Source of the DNA: Tubulanus polymorphus
Lineage: Eukaryota > Nemertea > Palaeonemertea > Tubulaniformes > Tubulanidae
Direction: 5' to 3'
NCBI RefSeq assembly: GCF_964204645.1
Contig: NC_134026.1
Span: 22,462,650-22,526,649, forward strand
Length of the DNA stretch: 64,000 bases
Under the pieces are notes generated by a model. That model searched no databases. It was given only the letters and a program-made list of their open reading frames with translations, and was not told the origin of the DNA. A program made the translations under genes and the position numbers. This document shows positions 35,225 to 46,271 of the stretch, in pieces (position 1 is the stretch's first letter; each line of letters begins with the position of its first letter).

Positions 35225-35890
35225 TATCAAATATCAAATTACCTTTTATGATGGCTGGGTTCATTATCGGAGGATCTCCTAAGTTGGTTGGTTGAGTTTC
35301 ATCCAAATTGGCCCCTTCTGTGCACTGTTCTCTAATCGGCAGATCTTAGTTGATGAGCTCTCGTTTGACTTTTGAGTTGGTGTCCCTTACGATCGTGACA
35401 CACCTGCCAGGAGCGAAACAGGCGGGAATCGAAGTACAGATATGTGATCGTCGGTCGTGTGTGATCGTCGGTCGAATTTACATCATTTTTTTTCCGATAA
35501 TTTTACAATATTTAGTCTTTTTTTTTCATATAAGTAGTCCGAAAGTTTACAAGGATGAAGATAATTTTGTCTAATTTTTTTTTGGAAATCGAAGTACAGA
35601 TATAGTTGCGTGATCGTCAGTCGATTTTACTTAATCTTTTTTCAAAATCGAAGTACTTCTTGGTCTTCTTGGGTGACGTCGAAGCTGTAATTGAGTAAAA
35701 GAAAAACATTTTGTCACACATTTCCTCATCATTAATCCTAATTTATATGTGAATCAACTTAACTTTCAAGATTGCGGAGTTCACTATTCTTTTTCCGGCA
35801 TCTTCTGTAGTCGCCTTCTACCATCTTCTTCTTCAACTTCTTGGGAGTCCTGAAATGAAAAAAAAGAGAAGAGCGATGAAAACCTGGTAC
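35225..35890 (-). other. Diverged exon-like segments sharing array layout
   Basis: Three minus-strand segments with splice-like borders. (1) About 35400-35245 ends catcataaaag|gtaatttg, the same donor layout as the tandem array, with partly matching sequence (CAGTGCACAGA, CCAACCAACTTAG). (2) An acceptor cttttactcaattacag lies near 35688-35704, followed by ACCCAAGAAGACCAAGAAG. (3) An acceptor ttttttcatttcag lies near 35852-35865, followed by ACTCCCAAGAAGTTGAAGAAG, which can encode a Lys-rich stretch (TPKKLKKKM). Segments 2 and 3 resemble each other, so they look like paralogous exons. No continuous protein can be built. Confidence 0.4.
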
Positions 35891-36040
35891 GGAACAAAAC
35901 TAATGTTCGAAAGCTTTTCAGCTCTCCGTCGCCGGTCACATGCCGAGAACACCAGACAATGAGCCAGCCAGGAATATACTGCCCTCTACACGCCCTCACA
36001 CAGAACGCGAAAACCAGAATGACAACGCCTCACATTCCCC
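35888..36040 (+). pseudogene. Inverted copy of the PPxY-tail exon
   Basis: This plus-strand segment is a diverged inverted copy of the minus-strand exon at 36449-36604. Both translate to a shared core (ILPSTRPHTE, then E-N-Q, then D-x-A-S). Several codon differences between copies are synonymous (CAT/CAC, ACG/ACA), as expected if both were once translated. This copy lacks the PPPIY motif and continues into a different sequence. An acceptor-like tract (gaaagcttttcag) precedes it. No complete gene can be built, so I call it a broken or partial paralogue. Confidence 0.45.
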
Positions 36041-36154
36041 ATCTAACTGCAGGATGTACTGGGCGACGTCAGTAACTGACAAACCTGTAAGATTGCACGA
36101 AACAAAAATAGCGCAGTACAACCAGCTTGACCGGGTTGAGATTCAGGATCTCAA

Positions 36155-36370
36155 CTAGCACTCAAAAGCGTGACAAGAGACTTCATCCACTGACCGAGGT
36201 TGTCACAAGGACACAATGAAACTAGCACTCAAACTAGAAATCAAAGGGCGTGACAGTAGAATCATCCCTCAGTCGACTCAGAATACCAGAAACAAAGGGC
36301 GTGACAGTAGAATCATCCCTCATCCGAGCGGTCACAAGGACCAATGAATGCTAGTGGCGTGACAATCCAG
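36155..36370. repeat. Short tandem repeat, unit about 60 bp
   Basis: aaagggcgtgacagtagaat followed by catccctca occurs twice (near 36243 and 36295), with a third diverged copy starting near 36165 (aaagcgtgacaagagacttc). It lies between the two inverted copies of the PPxY-tail exon, in what would be the loop of that inverted repeat. Confidence 0.6.
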
Positions 36371-36429
36371 TATAACCACTCTATTTGTATCCCACGCAAT
36401 CCCACAGATATGCCCGTCATTGACATCAC

Positions 36430-36815
36430 TCAGCACACTTTGTAGATAGGTGGGGGCAGTGAGGCCTCGTCATCCTGGTTTTCGTGTTCCGTATGAGGGC
36501 GTGTAGAGGGCAGAATTTCCTGACCGACTCTTTGTCTGACATCCTCGACACATGATCGGCGAAGGAGAGCTGACACTTTCGGACATTAGTTTTGTTCCAG
36601 CAAACGTTGAAATTCGACAGAGAAATCGGCCCTGAAAAATAAAACGGGTTAATTGCTGAAAAATAGAACGGATTAATAAACACGGAACAGTACAGGACAG
36701 CACGGAGACGAACAGTAACACATAAAACATAAAGACGTCCTTCCTCAGGAAGCAGGAACATGAGCAGGAGCGGGAGCGCAGCGAAAATCGCCAGGAGGAG
36801 AATCCACGGTAGCAT
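36430..36815 (-). CDS. Small membrane protein with PPxY tail (partial model)
   Basis: An ATG at about 36814 opens MLPWILLLAIFAALPLLLMF, a strong hydrophobic segment that can act as signal anchor or signal peptide. Downstream on the same strand, after a pyrimidine-rich acceptor (ccgttttatttttcag, near 36632-36647), a frame ends ILPSTRPHTE...EASLPPPIYKVC followed by a stop at about 36430. PPPIY is a PPxY ligand for WW domains of NEDD4-type ubiquitin ligases, so a short single-pass protein with a cytosolic PPxY tail is a fair guess. The donor joining the two parts is not clear, and the hydrophobic exon may instead pair with other exons. The tail exon has an inverted, diverged copy at 35888-36040, which supports past coding function. 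Confidence 0.4.
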
Positions 36816-37084
36816 GTTCACAGTGTGAGTAAGCTGAGGTGAATGGCCTATGCTTGTGTACACCGTGGTCAGCCGGTGACGTATTCAATAGCGCGTATGA
36901 ATGATATCAACAACTCTGAAAATCCGCAATTGTGTCTCTATTGTTGAATGGATTTACATTGAGAGCTTATAGAAGTTGAATGAAAAGGTTCTACTGCCTG
37001 GTTGAATACACGCCAGTAGCCAGCTGAACAATATCGTGGAACTTTAATAAGGCCATAAAAATAAATTTCCAACCATGGATATAG

Positions 37085-37385
37085 TTAATCTTAAGTTACT
37101 ATAAAACAATAGTTTTAAATAGAGACCTCACACGGCAGCACGCGCCATTTTGCAGAGCTTCTCTAGACCGGTGGTGACAGGTCTGCATTATTAAACGGAT
37201 GAAATGAAGGAAAACTTTAATTTTTTTGGTCTCATTATAGTAATGAGTATAATATCAATTGCTTACCATACATAGATTAAATCTTAAGTTACTATAAAGC
37301 AATAATTTTGAATCGAGACCTCACACGGCAGCTCGCTCCATTTTGCAGAATTTCTCGCGACCTGTGGTGACAGGTCTGCATTAAA
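37085..37385. repeat. Duplicated segment of about 105 bp
   Basis: The block at about 37088-37192 (ttaatcttaagttactataa to gacaggtctgcatta) recurs at about 37278-37384 with roughly 85-90 percent identity by eye. Both copies include cctcacacggcagc and gtgacaggtctgcatta. Spacing between starts is about 190 bp. No reading frame is shared. Confidence 0.75.
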
Positions 37386-37719
37386 ACTGATATAAATAGA
37401 AAAAAAATTTCTTGCTTTAAAATTTGCTTTAAATTGATGAGTTGATTTAAAATCAGTCTGTATATTGCACTCGGCTCTTTAACATGTACATCATAAAAAC
37501 AATGAATATAAATAGTGAGACTTCAGGACAGTGAGGAGTGAATGAATTCAAATGAACTATTAGTCAGAACATTTTCCTTATCGTTATTGTTGAATCATTT
37601 TCGATATTCACGACGGATCAGAATATTCATTCAACTCAAAATGTTCTTCCATTCGTCTAGCACATGCCTAGATATTTCGCCGTTTCGTCAAATATTGTTG
37701 TGAGTTTGGGTTTTTTTCG

Positions 37720-37775
37720 AGACCTGACATGACAGGTAAGACCTGTCATGTCAGGTCTTGAGACCTGACATGACA
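37720..37775. promoter_or_regulatory. Perfect 18-bp palindrome plus third copy, upstream of a gene
   Basis: agacctgacatgacaggt, then aag, then the exact complement acctgtcatgtcaggtct (37741-37758), then a further direct copy tgagacctgacatgaca (37759-37775). It lies about 90 bp upstream of the ATG at 37867, so it is either in the promoter or in the 5' UTR of that gene. As DNA it is a cruciform or paired binding site; as RNA it is a very stable hairpin. The role is not known. Confidence 0.6.
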
Positions 37776-37866
37776 TATTCTGGAAACTCTGCAGACAGAC
37801 ATCATTCAAAATAGTTGATTGTCAACATACATTTCGTCCTCTGAAACTCCATCGATTGAATTCGAG

Positions 37867-39991
37867 ATGGGTACAACAGCAAGTAGCTCCGGTGCAGTTG
37901 GTGCACCAATAAATCCGAGGGTCGATTATGCTTATAATATGGAGAAAAAGACTGGAAAAGTAAATTCAATCAATTGCAAAAAAATTTCAACAGTCAACAG
38001 ACACCGTGAAATTTAGCTGCTGATAGCATCATTATTGACATCATCAGATTTAAGAAGAATCGATTCCTTAGTATTAGGCCAACCTATCTTCAAAATCAGT
38101 TCAATTGACCTTGATCCTTTCTGGTAAAAGTGCAGATCTGCACCTCTCCGCGTAAACGGTTCAATCAATTACATTAAATATCGTTTCAGATTGAAAATGT
38201 CATCAGCAATTCATACTATGTTGGTTAATTTTAATATATCTTCACTAGAAAGATTTAGCCTGGATACTGTCATTCAGTAGATTGCGTCAATCACGAGAGG
38301 TGCGGATCTGCACTTTTACCTCCTTTCTTAGTGTCTTAATGTTAGCCAATGGATATAAAAAATTCTGTGTGTCTATCATCAAAAAACTACCAATAAATAT
38401 GACTATGCCAATAGTGAATAGTTTTCAAGTTAAAACCTAAAAACATCTCTGCGGCCAGTGTTTCCTCCTACACAAAATCACTTACACTGGTCTGTTAAAG
38501 CTTTAAATCGGATGTTTCAATTAACGAAATTACATTCCAGACTACTATGATCGATACACCGGTGCTGATAAACCTACAACATGGAAGCATTCGTTACCGC
38601 GATATTGAAGAAAAAGATGAACCGCACTCATCTCGTCGACGAAGAGAAAGACCTCATGAAGGCCCCGATCGAGTTCAGAAGAAAGGTTACTTCTACCACG
38701 CTCATCTTGAGGACTTCAGTGAAAGTATGTTCGAGGTCTACTTATGTTGAAAATTTATAGGCCTAGTGGGATTATCACAATCCCTCATCTTATATAAAAA
38801 ATTCCAATATGAATATTTATATAATGAAAATCAATGATTTTGTACGATATAGGCCTCTATCAGATGAAAATAAATGTATTATATCATATTATATTATATA
38901 CACAGATCCAGTTGAAGTAGGTGTAGGTCCTTGAACTTTTTGGAAGAAAAATATGGTCAACAATTACTGCATTCAGGTTTACATATTTCTTGTAGTATTC
39001 CCTTTATTGATCTATTTTTACACTTTTTTAGATGCTGAACTGAATAAGGAAGCCGCATTCAAGTTTCGTTACGTTTGCCAAGGTCCAAGGTCTTCGAAAC
39101 AGAAGAAAGTTTACTATGTTTATGGTGTAGGTATGGATGCTATCGATCCCGGTATTATCAGGAAAGATGAAACGCCGAAAATAAAAAACTGTTTCTGGAA
39201 CGAAAATAAGAGGCAACCAACCCATGCGTATTTTAAGTTAGAATTACTGCCACAAGGTATGATATAAAATTCAAATAATTTCGTTTTGGATATAAAGCAA
39301 TGTTGAAAAAGCCAATTCAAATTTTAGGCACTTCTACAAGTACTGGGTAGATTTCAATTTTGATCATTTTCCAGAAGCGGAGTTAGAAATGGATACAGTT
39401 GAAGAATTAGAAAATGAGGCATTTTTGCATGATGCCCACGAAGCTTTAATGACTTATGAGTAAGTGGCTCTTTTTCGAATCCTGAAATTTCTGGCAATGG
39501 TCAGAATTTCGGTACTAAAATTTTTTGTTTTATTCGCAATTACGCTGATGCAAAATGTATTGCTTCTCTTGTTTTAGATTCAAGTTGACAGATACTGAAC
39601 GTGTTTCAATTTTGAAAGAACGGCTTAGTGTGAAAATCTTAAAACCGGTCAGTCAACTGCACCTTGCCCACGACAGTTCAGAATTAAGGTAAAGAATCAT
39701 GAATAAACTCCTAAATCTTTTCAGTTGGAGTTCAAAAATTTCAAAGCAGTATTCAATATAACAAGTATTAGATCCTGAATGGATTTCGATGTAAATTGAA
39801 TTACTGAAGATAAAAAGAATTAGTTTTTTGGTGAAACTGGCCATACAACACTGAATTCATCTAGATCTTATTCAGCATCTCTACTTAGCTTTTACCTTTT
39901 GTTTTCAAGGGATCAAGATGTAATTGGAGATCTTCGGAGAGATGAACAACGCAGCTTTAAAGTTTTCAGGGTTAACTTGACAGTAGCCTAG
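37867..39991 (+). CDS. Unrecognised 259-residue protein, predicted N-myristoylated
   Basis: Six exons join in frame: 37867-37959, 38541-38724, 39032-39256, 39375-39459, 39578-39688, 39910-39991. They sum to 780 nt and end at TAG, which strongly supports a real gene. I do not recognise the family. The N terminus MGTTASSS fits the N-myristoylation pattern (Gly2, Ser6). Residues about 55-70 are very basic (SSRRRRERPHEGPDRVQKKG). The middle is mixed alpha/beta in character (AAFKFRYVCQGP, VYYVYGVGMDAIDPG, HAYFKLELLPQ). An acidic stretch follows (MDTVEELENEAFLHD), then a helical region (FKLTDTERVSILKERLSVKI), and the C terminus is FRVNLTVA. The ATG is preferred because an N-terminal exon begins there with a good start context (gagATGG). 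The stretch upstream of it in the same exon is also open, back to a TTG, so an upstream start cannot be excluded. Confidence 0.72.
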
Positions 39992-42448
39992 GTTGTTCAT
40001 GACAAGTGCTATAAATGTATACTGTTTTGATAGGATAGGGTTTAAAGTTGCACTCGCATAGATGTTCAAATTTCAAGGAAATTTATTGTGAGTCAAATTG
40101 TTAAACAATCATTATCTTGAACCTAAAATGCAAAATTAACTAAAGTATTGTAAATTCTGTGCAATATAGTAGTTGTCTGCCGATTCAACTTTTTCTATAG
40201 TGATATTTATATATAATTTATTATTAAAATGTATTAATATAAATCCAGCAGGTCTGGTATTTTCTTTATACCCGGTAACTGTAAATTGTGATTTCTACAC
40301 TTTTACAAATGAATTAGTGAATATACATTAAAGGTTGTTTTTATCACGTGTTTTGTTGTATCAACGTGAAATAGGTGGTGTAATCTATCAAATCTATTCG
40401 TCATATAGGCCCACTACTATCTTACGGATAAGGTTCCGGATGATAGCTGTCCGTTCATAGGTTACAGAAACTAGAACTAATGACACATTATCCCAAATTA
40501 GATAAAAAAAGGTGCAGAACTGAGACATGACTCCTCGCAAATGGTGTGATAAACTAACGGAATGGATTACCTTATGAAACGGTAGAGGCACCAAAGCTGC
40601 TTCAAAACCTGAGTTACTCTAGTGGTCTAATCAAGACTAATGGAACTACATAGCCTGAAATTTGACTCCAGAAATGCACACTTTTGATAATCATCAAGAA
40701 CAATGAAGATGAAAGAAGCCTACCGTACGGAACTACTACTGCTACTAAAATCTTCTGTTCCCTGCTGCCTTGAGCTGTTGGGCATCATTCAGAAATCTAA
40801 TTAAGCAAATGAGAAGACTGGCACCTGAAGCAAGATAGACTCGAGAAAAGTACTACATGCTAGGATGACTTAAAATTTTTATTCCGCAAAAATACGTGTA
40901 CATATGTATCATTTTTGAAATGCAATTTTCAATTCTAACTATATTCAAAATATATATTACTTTATGCGACACTAAAAATGTAGCGTTTTAACTCACTTGA
41001 ATGCTACAATTCAAAGTTGCTCGAATTGAAGCAATGCAAGAGGATTAAACTGAAACATTTTTTTGAGAATAAAACATTACCAGTAGCTAAGAACATCCCA
41101 ATATTCTATATACACTAATACATTTACGAACACATGATACTTTTTGCCCATACCGAATATTCACCGAGTCACATTTACACAATGATTAATAATGTAAAAT
41201 ATTTTCTAGTTAATTTTCCTCTCTTTAGAATGAGAGATTTTCTTAAGTTAAACATAAAATGAGGACAGATGCCTCTACATTTATACATAAACAATAGCAT
41301 CCATTTTCATAAGATAAAACAAGTCATGAATACAAAACAAGCCTATATTGGTGGTTTTATGAAAGCATTTTTCCAAACGGAAGCATGGGACATATTAGCA
41401 GACACGGTACAATCAAAATTAGAGGTTTCATTGGAGTAATTTACATCCAGATTTAACTAGTGCTAGACCAAGCTATGCAGCTGGGTTGCTTGGACAGAGT
41501 TTCCAACTGAACAGCATACAATGCCATGGTTACCCAAATGAACAATAAGGCGCATAACCAAAAATAAAACAGTCAAAAAATTTCATTTTTCCATAATTTC
41601 CATTCCTAAATATCAAATACTACTGAAATGGAAGCACGAGTCTTCATACAAAAATAAATACCTGAAATACTGCACATTCAAGACAAAAAGATAAAGATGT
41701 ATTTGGATAAACTAAAGAATAATTCAATTATGAATTGTACTTTCATAAGTACCAGTAACTCATTCAATAAATAAACCAGTGGCTGACATGAAACGGGCAG
41801 CTAGATTACAATATGTAATTCTTTCGATGAGCAGCTTAAACTTAACTCATCTGAGTTCAAATATGTTTGTTTTAAAAATCATTCAGTTAGTGTTGTAACC
41901 TACAACTATGACATTTTTTTTCACTCTCAAGAATGTAAAATCTAGTCGGCACACAAAGTAGTTTGAACAATACTTTGGAAGGAAATAATTTGATTAATAA
42001 CTTGCCCACAACAATTGATATCACTTTTTACAGTTCTTTTACGACATTTGATTAATGAATACAAGCTGGATAAAACTAGGATAATATGGTATACTAGAAT
42101 CATATTTTCAACGCTCTTGCTGGTTTCCGTTTCCCAATCTCCTATGTCATTTTTCACACTGCTATGTTCGTGAGCCAGATTTCTTTACCATACATTACAT
42201 TATCTCTAATCAACAATTTTTCCATCTCAAGGGAGAAACACATTCTACATTTTCATACTAAAAAGTGCCTTTCAATGCAAATGGATTAAAGAGTGGTGAA
42301 GTAAACCCCTGATAAGTCTAAAATTAACCTTTATGTTATCAAAAATTACTTTCTACAATGGCTACTCTTCCATCCAATTCATAAGAGACAAACTAGACAT
42401 ACACTTCATTCAAACATCTTCAGCTAATTATCTAAGGTTGGAATTTCA
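39992..42448. other. Convergent 3' region between the 259-aa gene and HM13
   Basis: No coding exon is seen. The plus-strand gene ends at 39991 and HM13 ends at 42449 on the minus strand, so both 3' UTRs are expected here. A minus-strand AATAAA (tttatt on the plus strand) occurs near 40878 and could end a long HM13 3' UTR; this is only a candidate. Confidence 0.45.
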
Positions 42449-45400
42449 TTATTTTTCCTTCCTAGTGTCTTTCTTTTCTTCTTTGCTGGATGAATCTTTT
42501 TTGTCATCCTTCTTCTCATCAGCTGGTTCCTTTTCATCATGATCTTGATAACTGCAAAAGTGGCACAATAACACATTAATTACATCATCATTACACATAT
42601 CTTGCTATGTATCTTTGCTAAAGCCATGCATTTTCTTTTGCTCTTATACAGCTAACAGTTACCTAAACATGAGTTTAAGATCTCCTTTCACAGCAGCGAC
42701 TAAAATGGGCAGGCCAGTACAGGCAGGTACCAAGTACAATAACGCAGGCTGAAATTCAAGGAATATTGAATAAGACTTTCCCTTTTTATCCAAAACATTT
42801 CTCGGAAAACTGCCAATTTCACTTACCTGAGCATGTTTGAAAACATGCATCACGAGGATCGTAAATAGCAGACCCAGAATATAAGCGATGTATCCTGCGT
42901 AGAAATACGTACGACTGTTTCTCTTCAAACTGAAATTTCAATTTGATTATCATAAATAATGCTCACGATCGACCGTACGTCAAAAACCCCACAAAACTAA
43001 ATTCTGTCAACAGATTGATGGACGACAGACGAAAATTGAATGAACATAACAGACCTAATCATGTGTATTGTTCACATGTATCATAATGTCCATCAAATGA
43101 CATGATTTATCAATTCAAAAAATTATGACTAGCTGTGACGTCATGTGAGTAAGGTCTGTAGCCAGCTAGGGCCTCGGCCCAAGTGGGCTATAAAAAGCAA
43201 TCAAACCTACCTAACATCAAACCTAAGAAGTAACGCGATAAATATACCAGGAATAACAATATCTCCTAAGCCCAACATAGCGAAGTTGCTAGCGCCGAGT
43301 CCCTTTTCGAGAATATCTTGCGGGAATACCACTGTAATACAACACAAAATTATATAGCACTTCTAGTGTGAGAGCGCTGTAAGAGAAAGATTTTTTGCAT
43401 TCCAGGCAACTTACATTTGATTGGGGCCTCGAAGGACTTAGCAACAGTAACCATGACATTAGTTCCAAATACCTGCAAAAAAATATACATGCTTAATATA
43501 CATATGTTTAAGTAATCATTTCAGGAATGATTCCACTAATCAAATGACAATGTACATTAAAATATCAGTCACTTGTAATGGATAAAGCAGATCAGACAGA
43601 ATTAAATAATAAGCATAACTATGTTAAGGAGAAAGGGACAAAATATCTGCCGTTAAAAATATGATTCAAATGGCAGAAATTGATATGGGTTTGAAAACTT
43701 ACCCAAAATATATCATAAACAAACAGCCCTCCTAACAAAATGCAACCAGTGCTGACAGTATTGAGTTGTAGGAACTCTACGCCATTGATCGAGAATGCCA
43801 AACCGAACAAATTATTAGCAATCCAATGCTGAAATCAAAATTATACTCAGTGAAAGTGAAGAATGTTCATTTTATTAAATGAAAGAGGACAGTACCTTTT
43901 TAAACAAATACCAAACGCCAACGATTGAGCATAATGCTATACACACTATGTCTTGTCGGTCGAATTCGTAGTTCATGAGTTCTGAAATGAGATTGGTTTG
44001 TTTAGATTAAGAAACATCCGGTGGCTTATTTACAGAACCCAATTCCACAGTTGTGAGTTGTTACTGATAAGACTCAAGAGTCGAGTCAAAACTAGACTAT
44101 CACCATTCATCAAGTAAAAATTTCAATAGAACCAAATATCCCAACCCACAACTGTAGAATATTGGAACATGACGCACATGCACGTTAGGTTTTTTTTTCG
44201 ATTTCAATAAATGATCAATATACCTTCTTTGTCTTTTCCTTTCCCTTGAGTGAATAACAGATGATAAGGAGCATTTGGGAATGATGCCGGCATAAGTGCA
44301 TGCACAATAGGGCTACAAAATATAAACATCAGATTATACTTCATAAACTATGAGGACGAGCTCTGGGCTTAGTTAAAGTAGCGGTGAAGGATTTCAAGCA
44401 AAGGACCAGGAGGGGGCAGGTCCAGAGCTGCTTAAAACCGGTAGAAAATTGAAATAGTGATAATTAAGATTGCATTGTAACCATGGTATTTATGTGGTTG
44501 TTAACTTCAAGCAACTGACCTTAGGCTAAGCAATGTTCATTCTTCAGATTTTGGACCTGTCAAGCTCAGGGGGGCCTTGAAAGTTACGGTAACTTACCTC
44601 AGAATATGCGCCAGAGCCAGCACTCCAAGGAAAAAGAAGTAACCAGTGAGGAGATAATTGATGTATTCCTTACCAAATATCTAGCAATGGAAAAAAAACG
44701 CTATAAGAAGTATCAAACTGATATAGACCTAATACAGCCTAATGAAGGATTCCATTCAGGTTAAGATTTCTCTTTGGAAAAATATGAAAATGATAATACC
44801 TGGAAGATTAAGTACAATCCGAATAGGAATGCGCTAGCAATGATCGGAAACATTGCCGCATCTTTAGTGGTCATGGTTTCTGTGTCGGCAGTTGTACCAT
44901 TTTCCTATGTTAGAACAGAAAATAAATCAATGAGTGGCAATGCAAGTGTTGTGAAGAAAGCATTGAAGTCACTAAGATAATAGCTGTTCCCAAAATGGGA
45001 ACTTCGGGTCAGATATCAGTGTGAATTCTATTGAGGAGGAGAGTGGTGGTGTAAAGCATCTGCTTTTCATTAAAGTTGCAAATCACATGCACGGCCATGC
45101 ATCAAACATATGAAACATATGGCATACTCAAAACTGTATTGCCAAGCAAGTCACAATGCATTTGATTTGGCAAAAACATGATATCAATTTTGATTACAAC
45201 ACGATAACAATTATATCTGGATTCATTCAATCTTATCAATCATTAATAACAATTATAAAATGATGAAAATTCACTGTTGCAAGGCTAGATATAGTAAAAA
45301 TCTGAACAATTTAAACACAGACTAACCTTCTGTTCCTTATGGTGTCTTACAGAGCGGAATGCCCCGAAAAATATCGGCAGTAGAGCCATAACGATCAGAC

Positions 45401-45527
45401 TGCCGTATGCTACGATCATTCCTTCGGGTGTGGCTGGAATTTTGGCAGTGCCATTGCCCGCAGCGGTGGCATTTTCCGTATCATTCATCAGTGGAGCGAT
45501 AGGCACTGTCTCGTTCACCTCAGCCAT
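42449..45527 (-). CDS. HM13: Signal peptide peptidase (HM13/SPP), intramembrane aspartyl protease
   Basis: ER intramembrane protease that cleaves remnant signal peptides and some tail-anchored proteins. Eleven exons join to 386 residues: 45527-45327, 44904-44800, 44680-44598, 44312-44224, 43981-43896, 43828-43703, 43472-43415, 43331-43211, 42929-42827, 42748-42663, 42551-42449; human HM13 is 377. All three family signatures are present: YD at Y226-D227 (GGLFVYDIFWV), GLGD with D273 (FAMLGLGDIVIPG), and PAL at 325-327 (QPALLYLVPAC). The N terminus carries NxT/S sequons (NET, NAT, NGT) and then PEGMIVAYGSLIVMALLPIF, the first membrane helix. The C terminus is charged and ends RKEK, a weak form of the KKxx ER-retrieval signal seen as KKEK in human. 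The start context is good (aacATGG). It is divergently paired with the TIR-HEAT gene, whose ATG is 745 bp away. Confidence 0.97.
43140..43200. repeat. Fragment of dispersed gcccacttgggc-type repeat in an HM13 intron
   Basis: The intron stretch contains ctagggcctcggcccaagtgggctataaaaag, matching in character the terminal words of the repeat at 50560-51340 (cccacttggga...agcgggctattg). A short remnant of the same dispersed family is the likely explanation. Confidence 0.35.
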
Positions 45528-46271
45528 GTTGTTTAATGATGTGCCGGTTCCGTCAGTGACGTGTGTGACGTGTCTTTCCTAATCGAAATATCTCTTGGCC
45601 TATCATCAGGTTTTGTATTTATCATATGCAGCGGAGTAAAAAGATAGATATTTCTCACTGCTTCATGTTTGCTGAAAATAGAATAAATCAACGTCATTCA
45701 CACTCCATTCACATCTGAAATGCGATTAACGGAGCGCTCCCCTTTTCGGCAGCTTTATCCTAAAATATTGGAGTAGTCCTTTGACAAATCAAAAACTAGG
45801 AAGTAATACATATCTGCTAGTACCTGAGTAGGCTACTGCAGTAGTATCTGTCAAAAAATTTAGAAATTCCTAAAAAATCGACTTAATTTTCGCTAGGTAA
45901 TGATTTTACGATACTGTTTATTGATAGATCTATATAATCATTTTCATTTTAACTGAGTCGGTTTATCAGATATTTATTTGGAATTGTCGATTCAAAATTC
46001 CAAAAAGTGACTATCGTCAATCTCCATCCATCTAAATCAATCTCTACTCTGTCTCTCAGTAGTGTCAGTGAGAAGACATGTCATTGTCATAGGCCTACAC
46101 TACAGACATTTTGGGAAAAAGTTTATGGTGGCTAAATGGGTGGACAGCTTACTATAGCAATAACAAAAATGTGGCCTTTTCTGTTTTACTAGTCTAAAGA
46201 CTACTTGACCTGACTTATTTTAAGTCCTTTTTAATCTGTTCTTGGTTTCTTCTATTTTGCAGAAAATAAAA
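45528..46271. promoter_or_regulatory. Divergent promoter region of HM13 and TIR-HEAT gene
   Basis: The two ATGs face away from each other across 744 bp. A 3' splice site (ttctattttgcag) ends at 46262, only 9 bp before the TIR-HEAT ATG. That gene therefore has at least one upstream non-coding exon inside this interval, shortening the true intergenic space. I found no TATA box I would trust. A shared bidirectional promoter is an inference from geometry. Confidence 0.55.
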
